From: Nematostella vectensis
Taxonomy: Eukaryota; Cnidaria; Anthozoa; Actiniaria; Edwardsiidae
Reading direction: 5' to 3'
NCBI RefSeq assembly: GCF_932526225.1
Contig: NC_064035.1
Coordinates: forward strand, 7,687,501 to 7,751,500
Length of the DNA: 64,000 bases
This document shows, piece after piece, positions 48,962-60,869 of the stretch. The position numbers were made by a program, and so were the translations under genes. The notes under the pieces were generated by a model. It had not been told where the DNA came from. It saw nothing but the letters and a program-made list of their open reading frames with translations, and searched no databases. The number at the start of each line of letters is the position of its first letter. Within the stretch, counting starts at the first letter, position 1.

Positions 48962-49257
48962 TTTCAAATATCTCCTATCGCATACTGTCGTCTCTTCAAG
49001 GCACACTGATTATAGCCAATCATCCAGCATGTTCCTGTTACAATTGCCGTGCGAATGTGTTATCCCCTGACCCAGTCGTTTATCAACATGGCCGCTGTCG
49101 ACTGACGAACCCAGCCATCCAGTAATCCTAGCAACAAGTTCCGTAAAACAGCACTATGTCAGCAGTGGTGAGAACTGTAACATGAAGTGTCGACCATGTA
49201 TATCGAACTCGCTTTTTAAAGAGCTTCACTATATTACACTAACACTCGCCGTTTGAG

Positions 49258-49276
49258 AATAAAGATCTTGAATAAA
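49258..49276 (+). terminator. Candidate poly(A) signals of the Ig-like gene
   Basis: Two AATAAA hexamers, 49258-49263 and 49271-49276, about 300 bp after the stop codon. Confidence 0.55.
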
Positions 49277-49505
49277 ACTATCTACAGCGCGTAATTGATC
49301 GGGAAGTCGGACATTGTGTGGAAAGGAAAGGGAGAGGAGGTAAAATTGTGGCAATCGTGTGTTGCTAGTTTTTAAAAGGCCTTATTTCCTTTATTTGTAT
49401 TTTATGTGACATGCTCTGTGAAAATGTGTGAAACGTTTGGTATGATCGTCACGGGAACGAGACCTGCAAATAATAAGGTTGTTTTTTTACTTAGACGTGC
49501 AACAC

Positions 49506-49745
49506 AAGTGAGAACCGATCAAACACCAGCGTAAAACAAGTTAGAATCGATCAAACACACTAGTGTAAAACAGGTTAGAATCGGTCAAACACAAGCGCAA
49601 AACAAGTTAGAATCGATCAAACACAAGCGTTAAACAAGTTAGAATCAGTCAAAAAGCGCAAAACAAGTTACAATCGGTCAAACACAAGCGCAAAACAAGT
49701 GGGGATCGATCAAAAACAAGCGCAAAACAAGTTAGAATCTGTCAA
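49506..49745. repeat. 32-bp minisatellite, about 8 imperfect copies, between convergent genes
   Basis: Unit aagttagaatcgatcaaaca plus caagcgtaaaac, with starts at 49506 and 49538 and onward. It lies between the 3' ends of the Ig-like gene (+) and VPS50 (-). Confidence 0.85.
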
Positions 49746-49973
49746 AGTATTTTTTCTATAATACAATTGTGATCAATTAGTACAGTCATATAACAAAACC
49801 TAATACCCTCTACCTACTTTGATCTACGAATTAAAATCAAAACGGACATAATGACTTTATTCGCCTAACTACTTTCAAAAAGAGTCCATGGAAAAACGTG
49901 TACTAAACACAGTCGTTCCTTTGTATGAAATCCCTAACTCACGTATTTTGTTCAAAACTATATCAATTTTGCA

Positions 49974-49986
49974 TTTATTTTTTATT
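49974..49986 (-). terminator. Candidate poly(A) signals of VPS50
   Basis: AATAAA on the - strand at 49986-49981 and 49979-49974, about 470 bp beyond the VPS50 stop codon. If used, the degenerate repeat at 49990-50345 is 3' UTR. Confidence 0.45.
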
Positions 49987-49989
49987 ATT

Positions 49990-50345
49990 AGAACTTTGGT
50001 ATGACAGATCCGTCCGTACCGTATTGACCGTTAAGTCGTGACGTGACGTGACGTGATCGTACTGGGTCACGTTGTGTGACGGTGATCTTACCGACCATTC
50101 CGTGGTCGTGGCGTAGTGTAATGACCATGTTCGTGGCGTGAAGCCCGTACCGACCGTTATGCGGTCGTGATGTAACCATCGTGACCACGTGACCGTGACG
50201 TGTTTGTCACATGACCGTACCGTGACAATGACGTGTTGTGGGGTGTTACCGAAAGTTCCGTGATTGCGAAGTGACGGTTACGTGACCGCAGCGTGACCGT
50301 TACGTGTCGTCGCGTGACCGTTCCGTGACCATAAGATGTCCGTTC
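49990..50345. repeat. Degenerate cgtgaccgt-type repeat region
   Basis: Dozens of short variants of cgtgac, gaccgt and gtcacg, in both orientations and without a fixed period. CpG-rich compared with the flanks. Lies just downstream of the VPS50 stop codon. Confidence 0.7.
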
Positions 50346-50452
50346 CTATTGTCACGTGGTGGTTACGTCTCCCTATTGACCATACAGTGGTACCTCTCCT
50401 GTGCCACCATTACGTTTCCCATAAATGGTACTCTGGTGCCTCTTATTCCTTG

Positions 50453-53400
50453 TCATCTGACTTGCTTATTTTTCTCGTGCTCTTCTATAATTGCTAACAG
50501 CTTCTGGCGACCTTTCTTGGTGATATGAGAGCCAACACCACATGTCACCAAACTAGTCAGGTGCTTACTCGAATATTCCTTAAAATAAGAATAGGAGTTA
50601 CTGTAACGGCAGGAGCGATTTCGTCATCAAAGGAAAGTACCAAGTGCGAGAAAGCATCAATTTCCATCTGGTGATTTTGGGGAAGCTGTTGCGATATTTT
50701 TCATTGAATTTGATAAGAAAGGTAATGATTTTATTTTCAGGTGCTTATTTTTTTTAAACAATAACAAAGGTAGAGGTGGAGGTAAGACGAACACGGAAAG
50801 TGGGGTTAAGAGCAGGTAGAGGAACATGGAAAGTGGGGTTAAGAGCAGGTAGAGGAACATGGAAAGTAGGGTTAAGAGCAGGTAGACGAACATGGAAAGT
50901 GGGGTTAAGAGCAGGTAGACGAACATGGAAAGTAGGGTTTAGAGCAGGTAGAGGAACATGGAAAGTAGGGTTTAGAGCAGGTAGACGAACATGGAAAGTA
51001 AAGTTGAGAGCAGGTAGACGAACATGGAAAGTGGGGTTGAGCAGGTAGACGAACATGGAAAGTGGAATTAAGAGCAGGTAGAGGAACATGGAAAGTAAAG
51101 TTGAGAGCAGGTAGACGAACATGGAAAGTGGGGTTGAGCAGGTAGACGAACATGGAAAGTGGAATTAAGAGCAGGTAGAGGAACATGGAAAGTGGGGTTA
51201 AAGCCGCATTGTCACCAGTTTTATTTGAGAGGAGCGTTCATTACAAACTTGTAAGTTTAGGGGGGGCGTTCATTAGAAGGAGGCGTTTATTAGATCATTC
51301 ACGGTATAGTACCTTGTGTTCTCTAATCCATCTCTCCATCTCGTTTTCGGTCAGGTAGAAAGCTTTAATGTAAGTCTCGACGTACTCGCGGTCAGGTATT
51401 GGCCTATTTAAAAATAATAAGCTTTAAGCTCGAAGAGCGAAGTGATCAAAACCACAATCATAGAGTAGGAATAGGATGGGCTATGCTATAGAAATCATGG
51501 CCACATCCAAAATCTATTGATGGGGGAGGGGGCAATAAATTTAGACCCAATGCACCCACTTCTTGCCCCGTCTATGCTTCTTCATCGCTCATAAAGTACG
51601 ATCTTACTTATAGAGGTTTCAGATCACACGCGGCCTTCGCCATCAAAAAGAAAATCAAAATCTACGGCATTATTTGACTTTTGCGGTAGTGCGCTGTCAC
51701 ACAATATGCTCTTGACCAATAACAGTACAAAGCAAGGCCATTGTGATGGCGGGGCGAGTTTGGCAAGTACAAGTTTCAGCCTGTGCATTTTCCGCTCACT
51801 TATAGTTCCAAATGGCCAAAGCATTAGCTAATTTCTTGAGAGTTATTTTATTGAGACACGAAGGCAGGTCAGTTTATCAAATAGCCAGAACGTTCATACG
51901 AAAGAAAGGTGCTGTTTTTGTATGAAAACACGCTAGACGTTCAAGGTTCACCACAAAGAAAATCAAAGAAAAGGAAAAGCGAAATAAATTTGATGCCGAT
52001 GGACAACACATGGCATTCTTACTGTACTGTGACTTCTAGTTTAAGATATTATGATAATTCACCAGGCCAAAGTGTGGCAGTAGATCGAATCTCAAACAGG
52101 GAAATAGATTTCTAACTACATAACAGCCAAAAGCTCGGCGCTGAGCGGAAAATGCACAAGCTGAAACTTGTACTCGCCACGCTATCAGGAAGGCCTTGCT
52201 TTGGACTATGATTGGTCAAGAGCATATTGATTGACAGCGCGCTACAGCAAAAGTCAAATAGTAGATTTTTTTTAAGGCGACGGCCGCGTGTGATCTGAAA
52301 CCGCTATATTCTACCTGATATCGGTGAGTTTCTCGAGTTTCATCAAATACTGTTGAAAATCCAACTGCATCAAAGCACGCCCCTCGTTACTGCACTTCTT
52401 AGCACTAGCAAAACTGTAGAAGAGCGTAAATTAGGGATGGGATCAACTAGTCAATTAAGAAGACGACCACAATTACAAGAACGGCGAGAGGATTTTATGA
52501 TGAGCAAAAAAAGCAACTTAAAACCATTTCCTTACCCTTCCACAAACGTTCTGTTGGCCAGACGGATACAGTGGTCCCATAACACACCATACGCCTCTTT
52601 TGGAACTGGGATACGCCTGATAACAAAAAGGCATAGAACAATTAAAAGATGAAAAGGAAGATGAGGAAGAATAAAAAAAGAGATGGTCTTACTTTGATAA
52701 CTGAGTCAGTCGCATACTGAATACTTGAAATTCCTTTAAGAAGAAAATCGTGAATAAGAATACTAGAGAGGTTGCTTGATCTAAGCCACTAAAATATTCC
52801 TAAATATTAAAATATCTTAACAGCGCAGTGATTTTTGAATTGCCTTTGCTTGTCAACCCATACCTCGGACAGTAAGATAGGCCTTACCCCAGGATGCCAA
52901 CCCATACCTCAGATAGTAAGATAGGCCTTACCCCAGGAAATCAACCCATACCTCGGATAGTAAGATAGGCCTTACCCCAGGATGTCAACCCATACCTCGG
53001 ATAGTAAGATAGGCCTTACCCAAGGATGTCTACCCATACCTCGGATGGTAAGATAGGCCTTACCCCAGGATGTCTACCTATACCTCGGATAGTAAGATAG
53101 ACCTTACCCCAGGATGTCTACAAATATCTCGGATAGTAAGATAGGCCTTACCCCAGGATGTCAACCCATACCTCGAATAGTAAGATAGGCCTTACCTAAT
53201 GATGTCAACCTATACCTCGGATAGTAAGATAGGCCTTACCCAAGGATGTCAACCTATACCTCGGATAGTAAGATAGGCCTTACTCTATGATGTCTACCAA
53301 TACCCCGAAGACACTGCCTAAACGTTACCCTACGATGTCAAGCTAAACCTAACGACAATAAAGATTAGCCTTTACTCTAGATGCCCTTACCCGCACTAAG

Positions 53401-56400
53401 ATATCCACGAAAGCATTATGCTGTGACATTATCTCCTTGATGTCCCACTTCACGGTCGTCATCAATTGTAAAGTCTGACAAAGACAACACTTTTTTAAAT
53501 CTTAATAATACCTAATTTTTCTAATGGCGTGTAATAGATTTCGCAAAGGAATCACTTGATCTGCATTTGTATAAGTAGTATAGAAAGCAACGAATTTGCT
53601 GTTAATATGGTTGTCAAAATAGGTGGGAAAGTTCCCACCTATGTGGGAACAGTGATCGAATGTGGTCGAATTTGGAGCTTGCCCACCAAATTATGGTCTA
53701 ATACGGTGCATACTATACTACTTGCATGGCACTGTGGCATACGATGGGATAAATGGGATAAATATTAGAAGAAACTAATGCGCATTGAACAGGCGCGTAG
53801 AAATCCCTTGCATGTAAATCAGGGGCAGTACTCACCTTTTCATATCCAATACATCGAGTAGCCACTGCACGATATATTGGCCTGCGAATCTCAGGGGCCG
53901 TACTTACAGTCTAGATACATGAACAAAAAACTTAGTTACATAGTACTTCCATCTGCTTGAAAGTTTAAAGGCTGGCTATCAGAGAGTGTTATATAACCTC
54001 TACCAGTTATATAACCTTCACCGTGTGTGTGTATGGTTAGTAAGCGTCATTGAGGGCGCTCAGTGCCTAAGCGTTTATTGAGACGCCAGTGGTTCTTCAG
54101 ATTAGTATGGTGCAGCTTGAAGAGACCTTGACGGGACCTTTGGTTTAGTGTTCTTATCCGAGAAGACTGTATACTGTCAGAGGGATACGAATACCTGTGA
54201 GTAGAACTGGGACAGGAAGGCACGTTTGTTGGACGGGATGATTGCTTCCAAAGGCCCGTGGAGAAACTCGAATTGCTTGGCTAGGAAGACGCTAAAAATA
54301 CATTGCCACTGTGAACAGTTTGTTTGAGCAATAAATACAACCTTTTGTTGTAGCTATCAAATTCTGATGGAAAGACAAAAGGTGTATATCTGTATACACC
54401 TGTTTCAAATATGGTTGCACTCGCAAATCTGTGTTGTAGCCCGCAGTGCTTTATGGGAACGTCCTGAAAGTCAGCTTCCCAAACCTGCATTTGATTTTTG
54501 CGCTTATTTGCTTAATTCTTTTATTCCCATGCATCTCCGAGTGCAACCATATTTGAAAGGTGGACTAGGTGGATTTTTCATTTCATTTCGACTCATTTTC
54601 AGAATTTAGAATGCAGTATAAGCCATAGTAAGTAACGAAGCGGTGAAACACTTTCTGAGTAATACTCACAGGGACTCTGTGGCAAGGATTCGTTCTGCTA
54701 ATCCAAACATGGAGTCTTCCCGTGTCAAGTCCACCATGGGTGAAAGGTACGGATATGGGACCTTTTATACGCAATGATTAGTGTTACGACACATGAGGGA
54801 GGTGGGAGGGTGGGAGTAAGGGACCTTTTATACGCAATGATTAGTGTTAGAACACATAAAGGGGGTGGGAGAGGGTGGAGGGGGACCTACACAAAGGAGG
54901 TGATAGGTACGGATAGTGGACCTATTACAGGCACTGATAAGTCTGAGAAGCAAGAGAAAACATAGGGGAGGTGATGGTTGGGGATCCATTATACGCAAAG
55001 CATTATACAGAGGTCCCCTACAAGACATAAGGAAGGTATGAAGGTGTGGGCTATTATACGCAAAGCATTATCCAGAGGACCCCTACAAGACATAAGGGAG
55101 GTATGAAGGTGGGGGCTATTATACGCAAAGCATTATCCAGAGGACCCTTAAAAGACATAAGGAAGGTATGAAGGTGTGGGCTATTATACGCAAAGCATTA
55201 TCCAGAGGACCCTTAAAAGACATAAGGAAGGTATGAAGGTGGGGGCTATTATACGCAAAGCATTATCCAGAGGACCCCTACAAGACATAAGGAAGGTATG
55301 AAGGTGGGGGCTATTATATGCAAAGCATTATTCAGAGGACCCCTACAAGACATAAGGAAGGTATGAAGGTGGGGGCTATTATACGAAAAGCATTATCCAG
55401 AGGACCCCTACAAGACATAAGGAAGGTATGAAGGTAAGGGCTATTATACGCAAAGCATTATCCAGAGGACCCTTAAAAGACATAAGGAAGGTATGAAGGT
55501 GGGGGCTTTTATACGCAAAGCATTATCCAGAGGACCCCTACAAGACATAAGGAAGGTATGAAGGTGGGTACCAAGGCATAAGTTATAGAACCCTCACAAC
55601 ATAATAGAGGTTAGAGGGTGGGTAAGGGGTAGGCACTAAGGATTAAGTCAGGGAACTCTCACAGTGTTATTATGCATGATGCATTCATGTCGACATTCGC
55701 TTATTATATTAGCGTGTAGCGTGTTGCACATAAATACCTTCATGTCATTCTCGGCTGCATGTAAACTTGGATCTGCATCAGGATTCAAGATGAGGTTATC
55801 TGCAATGCGTTTGAGGGTCGTACGTAGTTTAATGCTGAGGCCATGTGCGCTGCCATCCGCCTAAGAAAACAAAGTCATTGAGGAAGGTGTGGAATAGGTA
55901 CCGGCAGAAACAGCATTGAGGAAAGCATTGAGTAACATTAAGCTTTTATATGAATACCACGGGAAAATCGTTCAGCTTGGGCCAAGTATTTCCTGAAATA
56001 GAAGGATTATATTATGAAATAGTTACTCACCAGAACCTCGGGGGAGAAAAACGACGTGACCTACGATAAATATAAAAAAAATATCAAAATCCTGGACTAA
56101 TTTAGACCATTCTCACTATGTACCTAGACTATTCAACAATAGGTAACTTACTGCAAAAAGGTAGTAGTCGAAAAGCTGAGACATACAGATTACAACATCG
56201 AACGCAATTGGCTTCAGCACATTCATCATTTGCATGTACTTTCCTACCGAAGACAAATTAAATTCAATAAACCTTGATCTTAAAAACCAGCTTGATTAAA
56301 GTGATTGGTTAGAATGGGACACACTTAAGAAATAGATGGTGATGACAGTGGTAATGGTGATTAAATATGGTGTTCGTGATGGTGGTAGTGGTAATGATGA

Positions 56401-59400
56401 TTTAAGTATGGTGTTGGTGACAATGGTTGGTGGTGATGGTGACTTACCAAATACTCTAAGTACATTAAGTGTGGTGTTGGTAATGCATGGTACGCGAGAC
56501 AGGAACTGCTGGTTCTTTCTGCTGTGCATGTGAGACTCGCTGCTCTTGCCTGCAGGAATTTCGCCAGTCCGCTCATCCACATAGTCCAGTTTCAGCTCCT
56601 CTGCACAACACACCTCAAAATTACGGCGGGAAATCGCAAAACATAATAGGCGAAAAGTCAAATTTTGACAATACTCTTGGCTACTGTGCTTCACGCACCC
56701 ATCACAACATCCTCCCTATATTCTTCTTCCCGCACCAATCACCCACCACCTCCGCACGTACACTCCCAATATGCTAATCACTGCATTTTTGATACAAAGA
56801 TTAGGAACGAGACACTAACCTGGGATGTCTTCATCGTCTTCATCGTCATCCTCGTCCTCATTTACACCTCGTTTGTCATTGTCATTCAAATCTCCGTCAA
56901 GCTAAGGAGCGAAGCAAAAAACGAGACATTATAATTGCGGTAATTGAGGGAATAAATAATGCTAAGAAAGGAGCGAAAACGGACATTTAAATGTCCGTTT
57001 TCAATAGCACGGGAAAGTAGTTAAGTAGTGTTTAGTAGAACGAACGAAGCAAATACTGCCATTAAAATAACGGGCAATAAAATTAAAGGGAGCCACTTAA
57101 GTCTCAATAAGTAACTCAATATATAGAATTATATAGCCCAATGCCTGATGAGAGCATGGGATAAAATGATTTCTGACCCCATTATGGGCCATGACGTCTT
57201 CGCCTTCATCTTCCACGTAAACATCATCGAAAGGGTTTCCTGTGGTCGCATAGCGCGTGAAGAAGGCTGGAACAGAAAAATCAAGTAGATAATAAGGATA
57301 TTTTTTCTTGTCATATGTGGATAAAAATGGTGCCGAGATTACAATACCTGTGTCGGGTGGAGCTTGCATTGTCCCTGATGGTGTCCGCTTATGGGTCTTG
57401 GACGATGGCAGAAGTTGGTTTTTCAAAAAGCGGAACTCCTGTCATATGCAACGAGCAAGCGGTGGATACATTACACACTGAGTTATACTTACAAATACTA
57501 CGTAATATCTATTGGAAAACTTTTTCTTGAAAGCATTCTATCGATCAATCTAGCAGTCACAGACCTGAATCAGTGAGGTCACGTGATACAGCCCTAAACC
57601 AGTAAGGCCATGTGATAAAAACCTGAATAAGTAGGGTCACATGACCGGGTAATAGAGACCTAAATCAGCAAAGTCACGCGGGTACCGACCTGAATCAGTA
57701 AGCTCATGTCATACAGACCAGTTATGTCACGTGATACAGACCATTAAGGTCACGTGATGCAGACCATTAAGGTCATGTGATACAAACCAGTTATGTCACG
57801 CGATACAGACAAGTAAGGTCACGTGATGCAGACCAGTAAGGTCATGTGATACAAACCAGTTATGTCACATGATACAGACCATTAAGGTCACGTGATGCAG
57901 ACCTGAAGGTCCAGGATCTTGAAGGTGATCTTGACAGGGCACAGCTGCCAGGCCTCGTTCTCAAGGAACATACGCAGCTCCTCCATACGGGACCTATCAA
58001 GAGAAATAAAATCCTTCCTTTACTTCTTTTCTTTCACTTTTAAGAGAGATAAATAATCCCAACACCATCCTTCCTTTTGTAATATAGATGTTCACTTATA
58101 CATCCGATAATCAATGAATGTGAGAAAGGCGGCTCACTCTGATACACTTATTCTGGGGACAATAAGATAAAAAAAGGCTAACTCCACCCGCCCAGGATTG
58201 GATATTTCGGAAATTTCGGATAGGATCGAAACATGTGCAATACAGGGCAGGGAGGCAAGTTTTTATGAAAAATAAATAGATCATTATCCCCGCTCAGAGT
58301 GCCCAAAGCACCCAACAGGCAGTTCCCACCAATTCACTTTTGACTGGCATGTGAGGATTTCCTTTTTCCATTTGATCGTGATTCACTGTGGCAGCGTCGT
58401 TTACAATAACATGGCAAAAGCATCAAGTACATCTGAAAGCGTGACAGCCACGTACGTATATTTATCACACTATCGTGACCCTTGAGGGAAGAGCCTGGAT
58501 GATTCACTAACCTGTGATAGTTCTTGAAATACTTGACAGTTTGAGTCCGAATAGATTCGTGCAGATCCTCGGCCTTGCTACTGCAGAACTCACCACCGAC
58601 CGCGATCAACCTATAAAAGACAACACAAGTTAACGACCAGGATTTTTCTTGGGGGAGTGCGAAATCTGAAAAAGTTGACCTAGTTTTTTAGTTTTCTGAT
58701 AAAAATCTGACCACCCCCGAAAGAACAAAAAGGGATTTTTTAATGTTGTTGTAGTATTTCCACGGGATACTTATTATCGGATTTGGCTACAAAAAAGTTT
58801 GACTTAAATGCCTTTTATTATCAAATTCACTTGTACTTAATAGTTTTATCTACAAATAGCCATCTATTGCGAACCGGAAGTGGAATTTCGCCATTGTGGG
58901 GGGTGTGAACCCACCCCCTGCACCCCCCCCCCCAATTGGGTACGGGCCTGCATTGCGGCGAGTAAGTACGCAGCTGCTTTGTCTCCTATTATCTTTGTTC
59001 TACAAAGGAGTTCTTTTGTCTCTATTCTTCTCGTTCTTTGTGTCGAGGTGCGGATATTGTTCATTTGCCCAATCAAATTGCAGCTTGTAAGAGCTGCGTA
59101 CTGACCCCATTGCGGCAAGCTTGTTGATTTTTCTTGTGGCAACCCTTAGCTACGTGCCCCCTGCAAAGACCCTATACCCACACGCCTATGAGCTGATATG
59201 TGTTCAAATATATGCTTATATAATAACAACTGACTATTTACCTCTATGTAAAAATTCATGTATATACCGTGTATTTTGAAAGACTGATTTTCAAAGCAAT
59301 GTTGCAATAAACAATGCAATAAAGGAAGCAATCAAACAGTAAAGTAGTCAAGTATGCAAAATTTCCAATTTAGATATCCTTACCTGTTCACTAAATCGAG

Positions 59401-60569
59401 AACGTAGATGAAATCATCGTACTTGAAATAGGAGAGATCAGTTCCTAGCAAATGGGCCTTGATCCGCTCCTGCACCTCCTAAACAAAGTTGAGTCATGTA
59501 ACAAAGTCTCTTTAACAATACTCCACACTGACGAGAACCCAAAGACTGTGGTTTACATAGCCGTAGCAGGCCTCGGATTATTGGGGGGGGGGGGGGGCAC
59601 AATACAGAAACATTAAGAAAATAGTGGGGGGCACAGCCACGCCCCTACTGGTCATTTGCTTATAATTTTTTTAAAATAGTGGGGGGGGGCACGTGCCCCC
59701 AGTGCCCCACCCTCTGCTACGATCCTGGTTTATAATGGGCCATGTCACAAAAAGAATTGTCCTGGACGGGATCATTAAAAGTATCAAAATTTACTTCTTG
59801 GATTGCTTGAGTTATTAGTAGTTCTGTTGGAAGACAGATTAAGTTTTCAAATATTGTCTTTGGGTTTTTCAAAGCTGTGTTTAATGAATCACCAAAAATT
59901 ATTTGAAAATGACTAAAAAGACAAACTACATCTTCAGTCAAACGGGTCCTTTTTATTAACGTGATCCATGTAACAATGCTTGTTTTCGCAGTTTTAATAA
60001 GGAGGTTAATAAGGAAAATAAATAAATAAATAAATTTTTGGAGGGAGGAAAACAAGAGAACCGGGAGAGAAACCCTCGGAGCAAAGGCAAGACCAACTAA
60101 CTCAACACATGTTGGAACCGGAAATCAAACTCAGAAACCAGTGGTGAAAGGCACAGGCACTAAAGAGCGACGCTCTGCCAACAGCACCACCTAGGCTTCC
60201 TGATAGAGAATGGCTCATTTAAAAAAAAAGCGCACAAGAGCATACCTTCCAAATCCTATTGAGCCCATGATCCAGTTTCTGTCTAATATAGTTTCTGTTA
60301 TAGGTGGCTTCAGCATTCTTCTCATCATCAGTGCCGTCACCTGTGATGTCACTTCCGGTTACATGCATAGCCGGATCATACCGCTCATGCCATTGCATGA
60401 CTTTATGGTAGTTCAGCATAACGGACCACAATGACTGTAAAGATGATGGTGTTATTTCATACAAAAGTGCCTGCAGTCTAGAATCCACAAGGAGGATATG
60501 TGAAAATGGTTGGTGACCCACCTTGCAAAGATCCAAAAGGCAAGGAGTGAATTGATCCACACCAACTTT
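50453..60569 (-). CDS. VPS50: VPS50 (syndetin, CCDC132), C-terminal 655 residues (5' exons outside window)
   Basis: Subunit of the EARP endosome-recycling tether. Exons: 60569-60522, 60434-60246, 59478-59384, 58610-58512, 57993-57903, 57438-57348, 57266-57178, 56901-56820, 56600-56448, 56243-56152, 56060-56031, 55860-55738, 54761-54670, 54291-54195, 53910-53836, 53474-53391, 52733-52693, 52616-52536, 52413-52315, 51403-51313, 50578-50453. They total 1968 nt in one frame. Diagnostic segments: [157 protein letters not shown], and the end [19 protein letters not shown]. An acidic linker ([12 protein letters not shown]) falls in exon 56901-56820. Introns are loaded with minisatellites. Confidence 0.95.
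50776..51198. repeat. 33-bp minisatellite, about 13 copies, in the last VPS50 intron
   Basis: Unit ggaacatggaaagtggggtt then aagagcaggtaga. Since 33 is divisible by three it yields spurious 11-residue repeat ORFs on both strands. Confidence 0.92.
52855..53320. repeat. 44-bp minisatellite, about 11 copies, in a VPS50 intron
   Basis: Unit tacctcggatagtaagatag then gccttaccccaggatgtcaaccca; successive tacctc at 52861 and 52905. Every unit carries a donor-like agtaag on the + strand and ggtaagg on the - strand. Confidence 0.92.
54757..54960. repeat. 63-bp tandem repeat, about 3 copies, overlapping a VPS50 splice acceptor
   Basis: gggaccttttatacgcaatg occurs at 54757 and again at 54820, with a diverged third unit. 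The first copy contains the acceptor and first bases of exon 54761-54670. Confidence 0.8.
54995..55570. repeat. 65-bp minisatellite, about 9 copies, in a VPS50 intron
   Basis: Unit caaagcattatccagaggac then ccctacaagacataaggaag and tatgaaggtgggggctattatacg; starts at 55061, 55126 and onward. It shares ttatacgcaa with the neighbouring 63-bp repeat, so the two arrays may have a common origin. Confidence 0.92.
57570..57905. repeat. 23-bp repeat rich in CACGTG, about 12 imperfect copies, touching a VPS50 splice donor
   Basis: Unit gtcacgtgatgcagaccatt then aag; earlier units are longer and contain ctgaatcagtaag. Many units contain the palindrome cacgtg. The last unit runs into the donor of exon 57993-57903 (CTTCAG|GTCTGCATCACGTG on the - strand). 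Confidence 0.85.
59570..59735. repeat. Inverted-end element with long G runs
   Basis: Between gtagcaggcctcgg and ctgctacgatcctgg, imperfect inverted copies, lie runs of up to about 17 G and a gtggggggc motif repeated in both orientations. It looks like a small dispersed element and sits in a VPS50 intron. Confidence 0.5.
60015..60195 (-). mobile_element. tRNA-derived SINE-like element
   Basis: On the - strand the element starts near 60195 with a box A-like tggcagagcg and, about 45 bp later, a box B-like gtttgatttcc. It ends at an (attt)n tail at 60033-60015. This is the expected layout of a Pol III-driven SINE with a simple-repeat tail. Target duplications were not identified. Confidence 0.55.
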
Positions 60570-60869
60570 CTAGAAAGGGTAACATCAAAGCATAAATATG
60601 TTAATATATCAAGAAAATTTATGTCTTTAAGAATGAGAAACAAAATATTCAAGAATGAGTGTGTTGGTAGGGCTATCAGTGTGTTGGTACAGTCTCGGAC
60701 CAAGACGCCGTGCGATGCATTTTTGCGAGCTTGAAGAAGTGCTTGGTGCATGACGGTCAAGATGCGGAGTGAGGGGTCGGAATTTGCTTGAGGTTTGGTA
60801 GAATGCAGGCAATATCTTGTTTTTTTCCGCTTCCATTTCAGGATTCCAGTGGATGTCAGTGCAACAGCA
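60570..60869. other. Intron sequence upstream of the first VPS50 exon in the window
   Basis: No further VPS50 exon was recognised here. A - strand ORF exists but has no family match that I can name. Confidence 0.4.

Noticed and set aside
49506-49745. CRISPR-like array
   Set aside because: Units are directly tandem with no unique spacers, and the window is from an animal genome.
50754-51186. Overlapping ORFs rich in [10 protein letters not shown] or [10 protein letters not shown]
   Set aside because: Artefacts of the 33-bp minisatellite in the last VPS50 intron.
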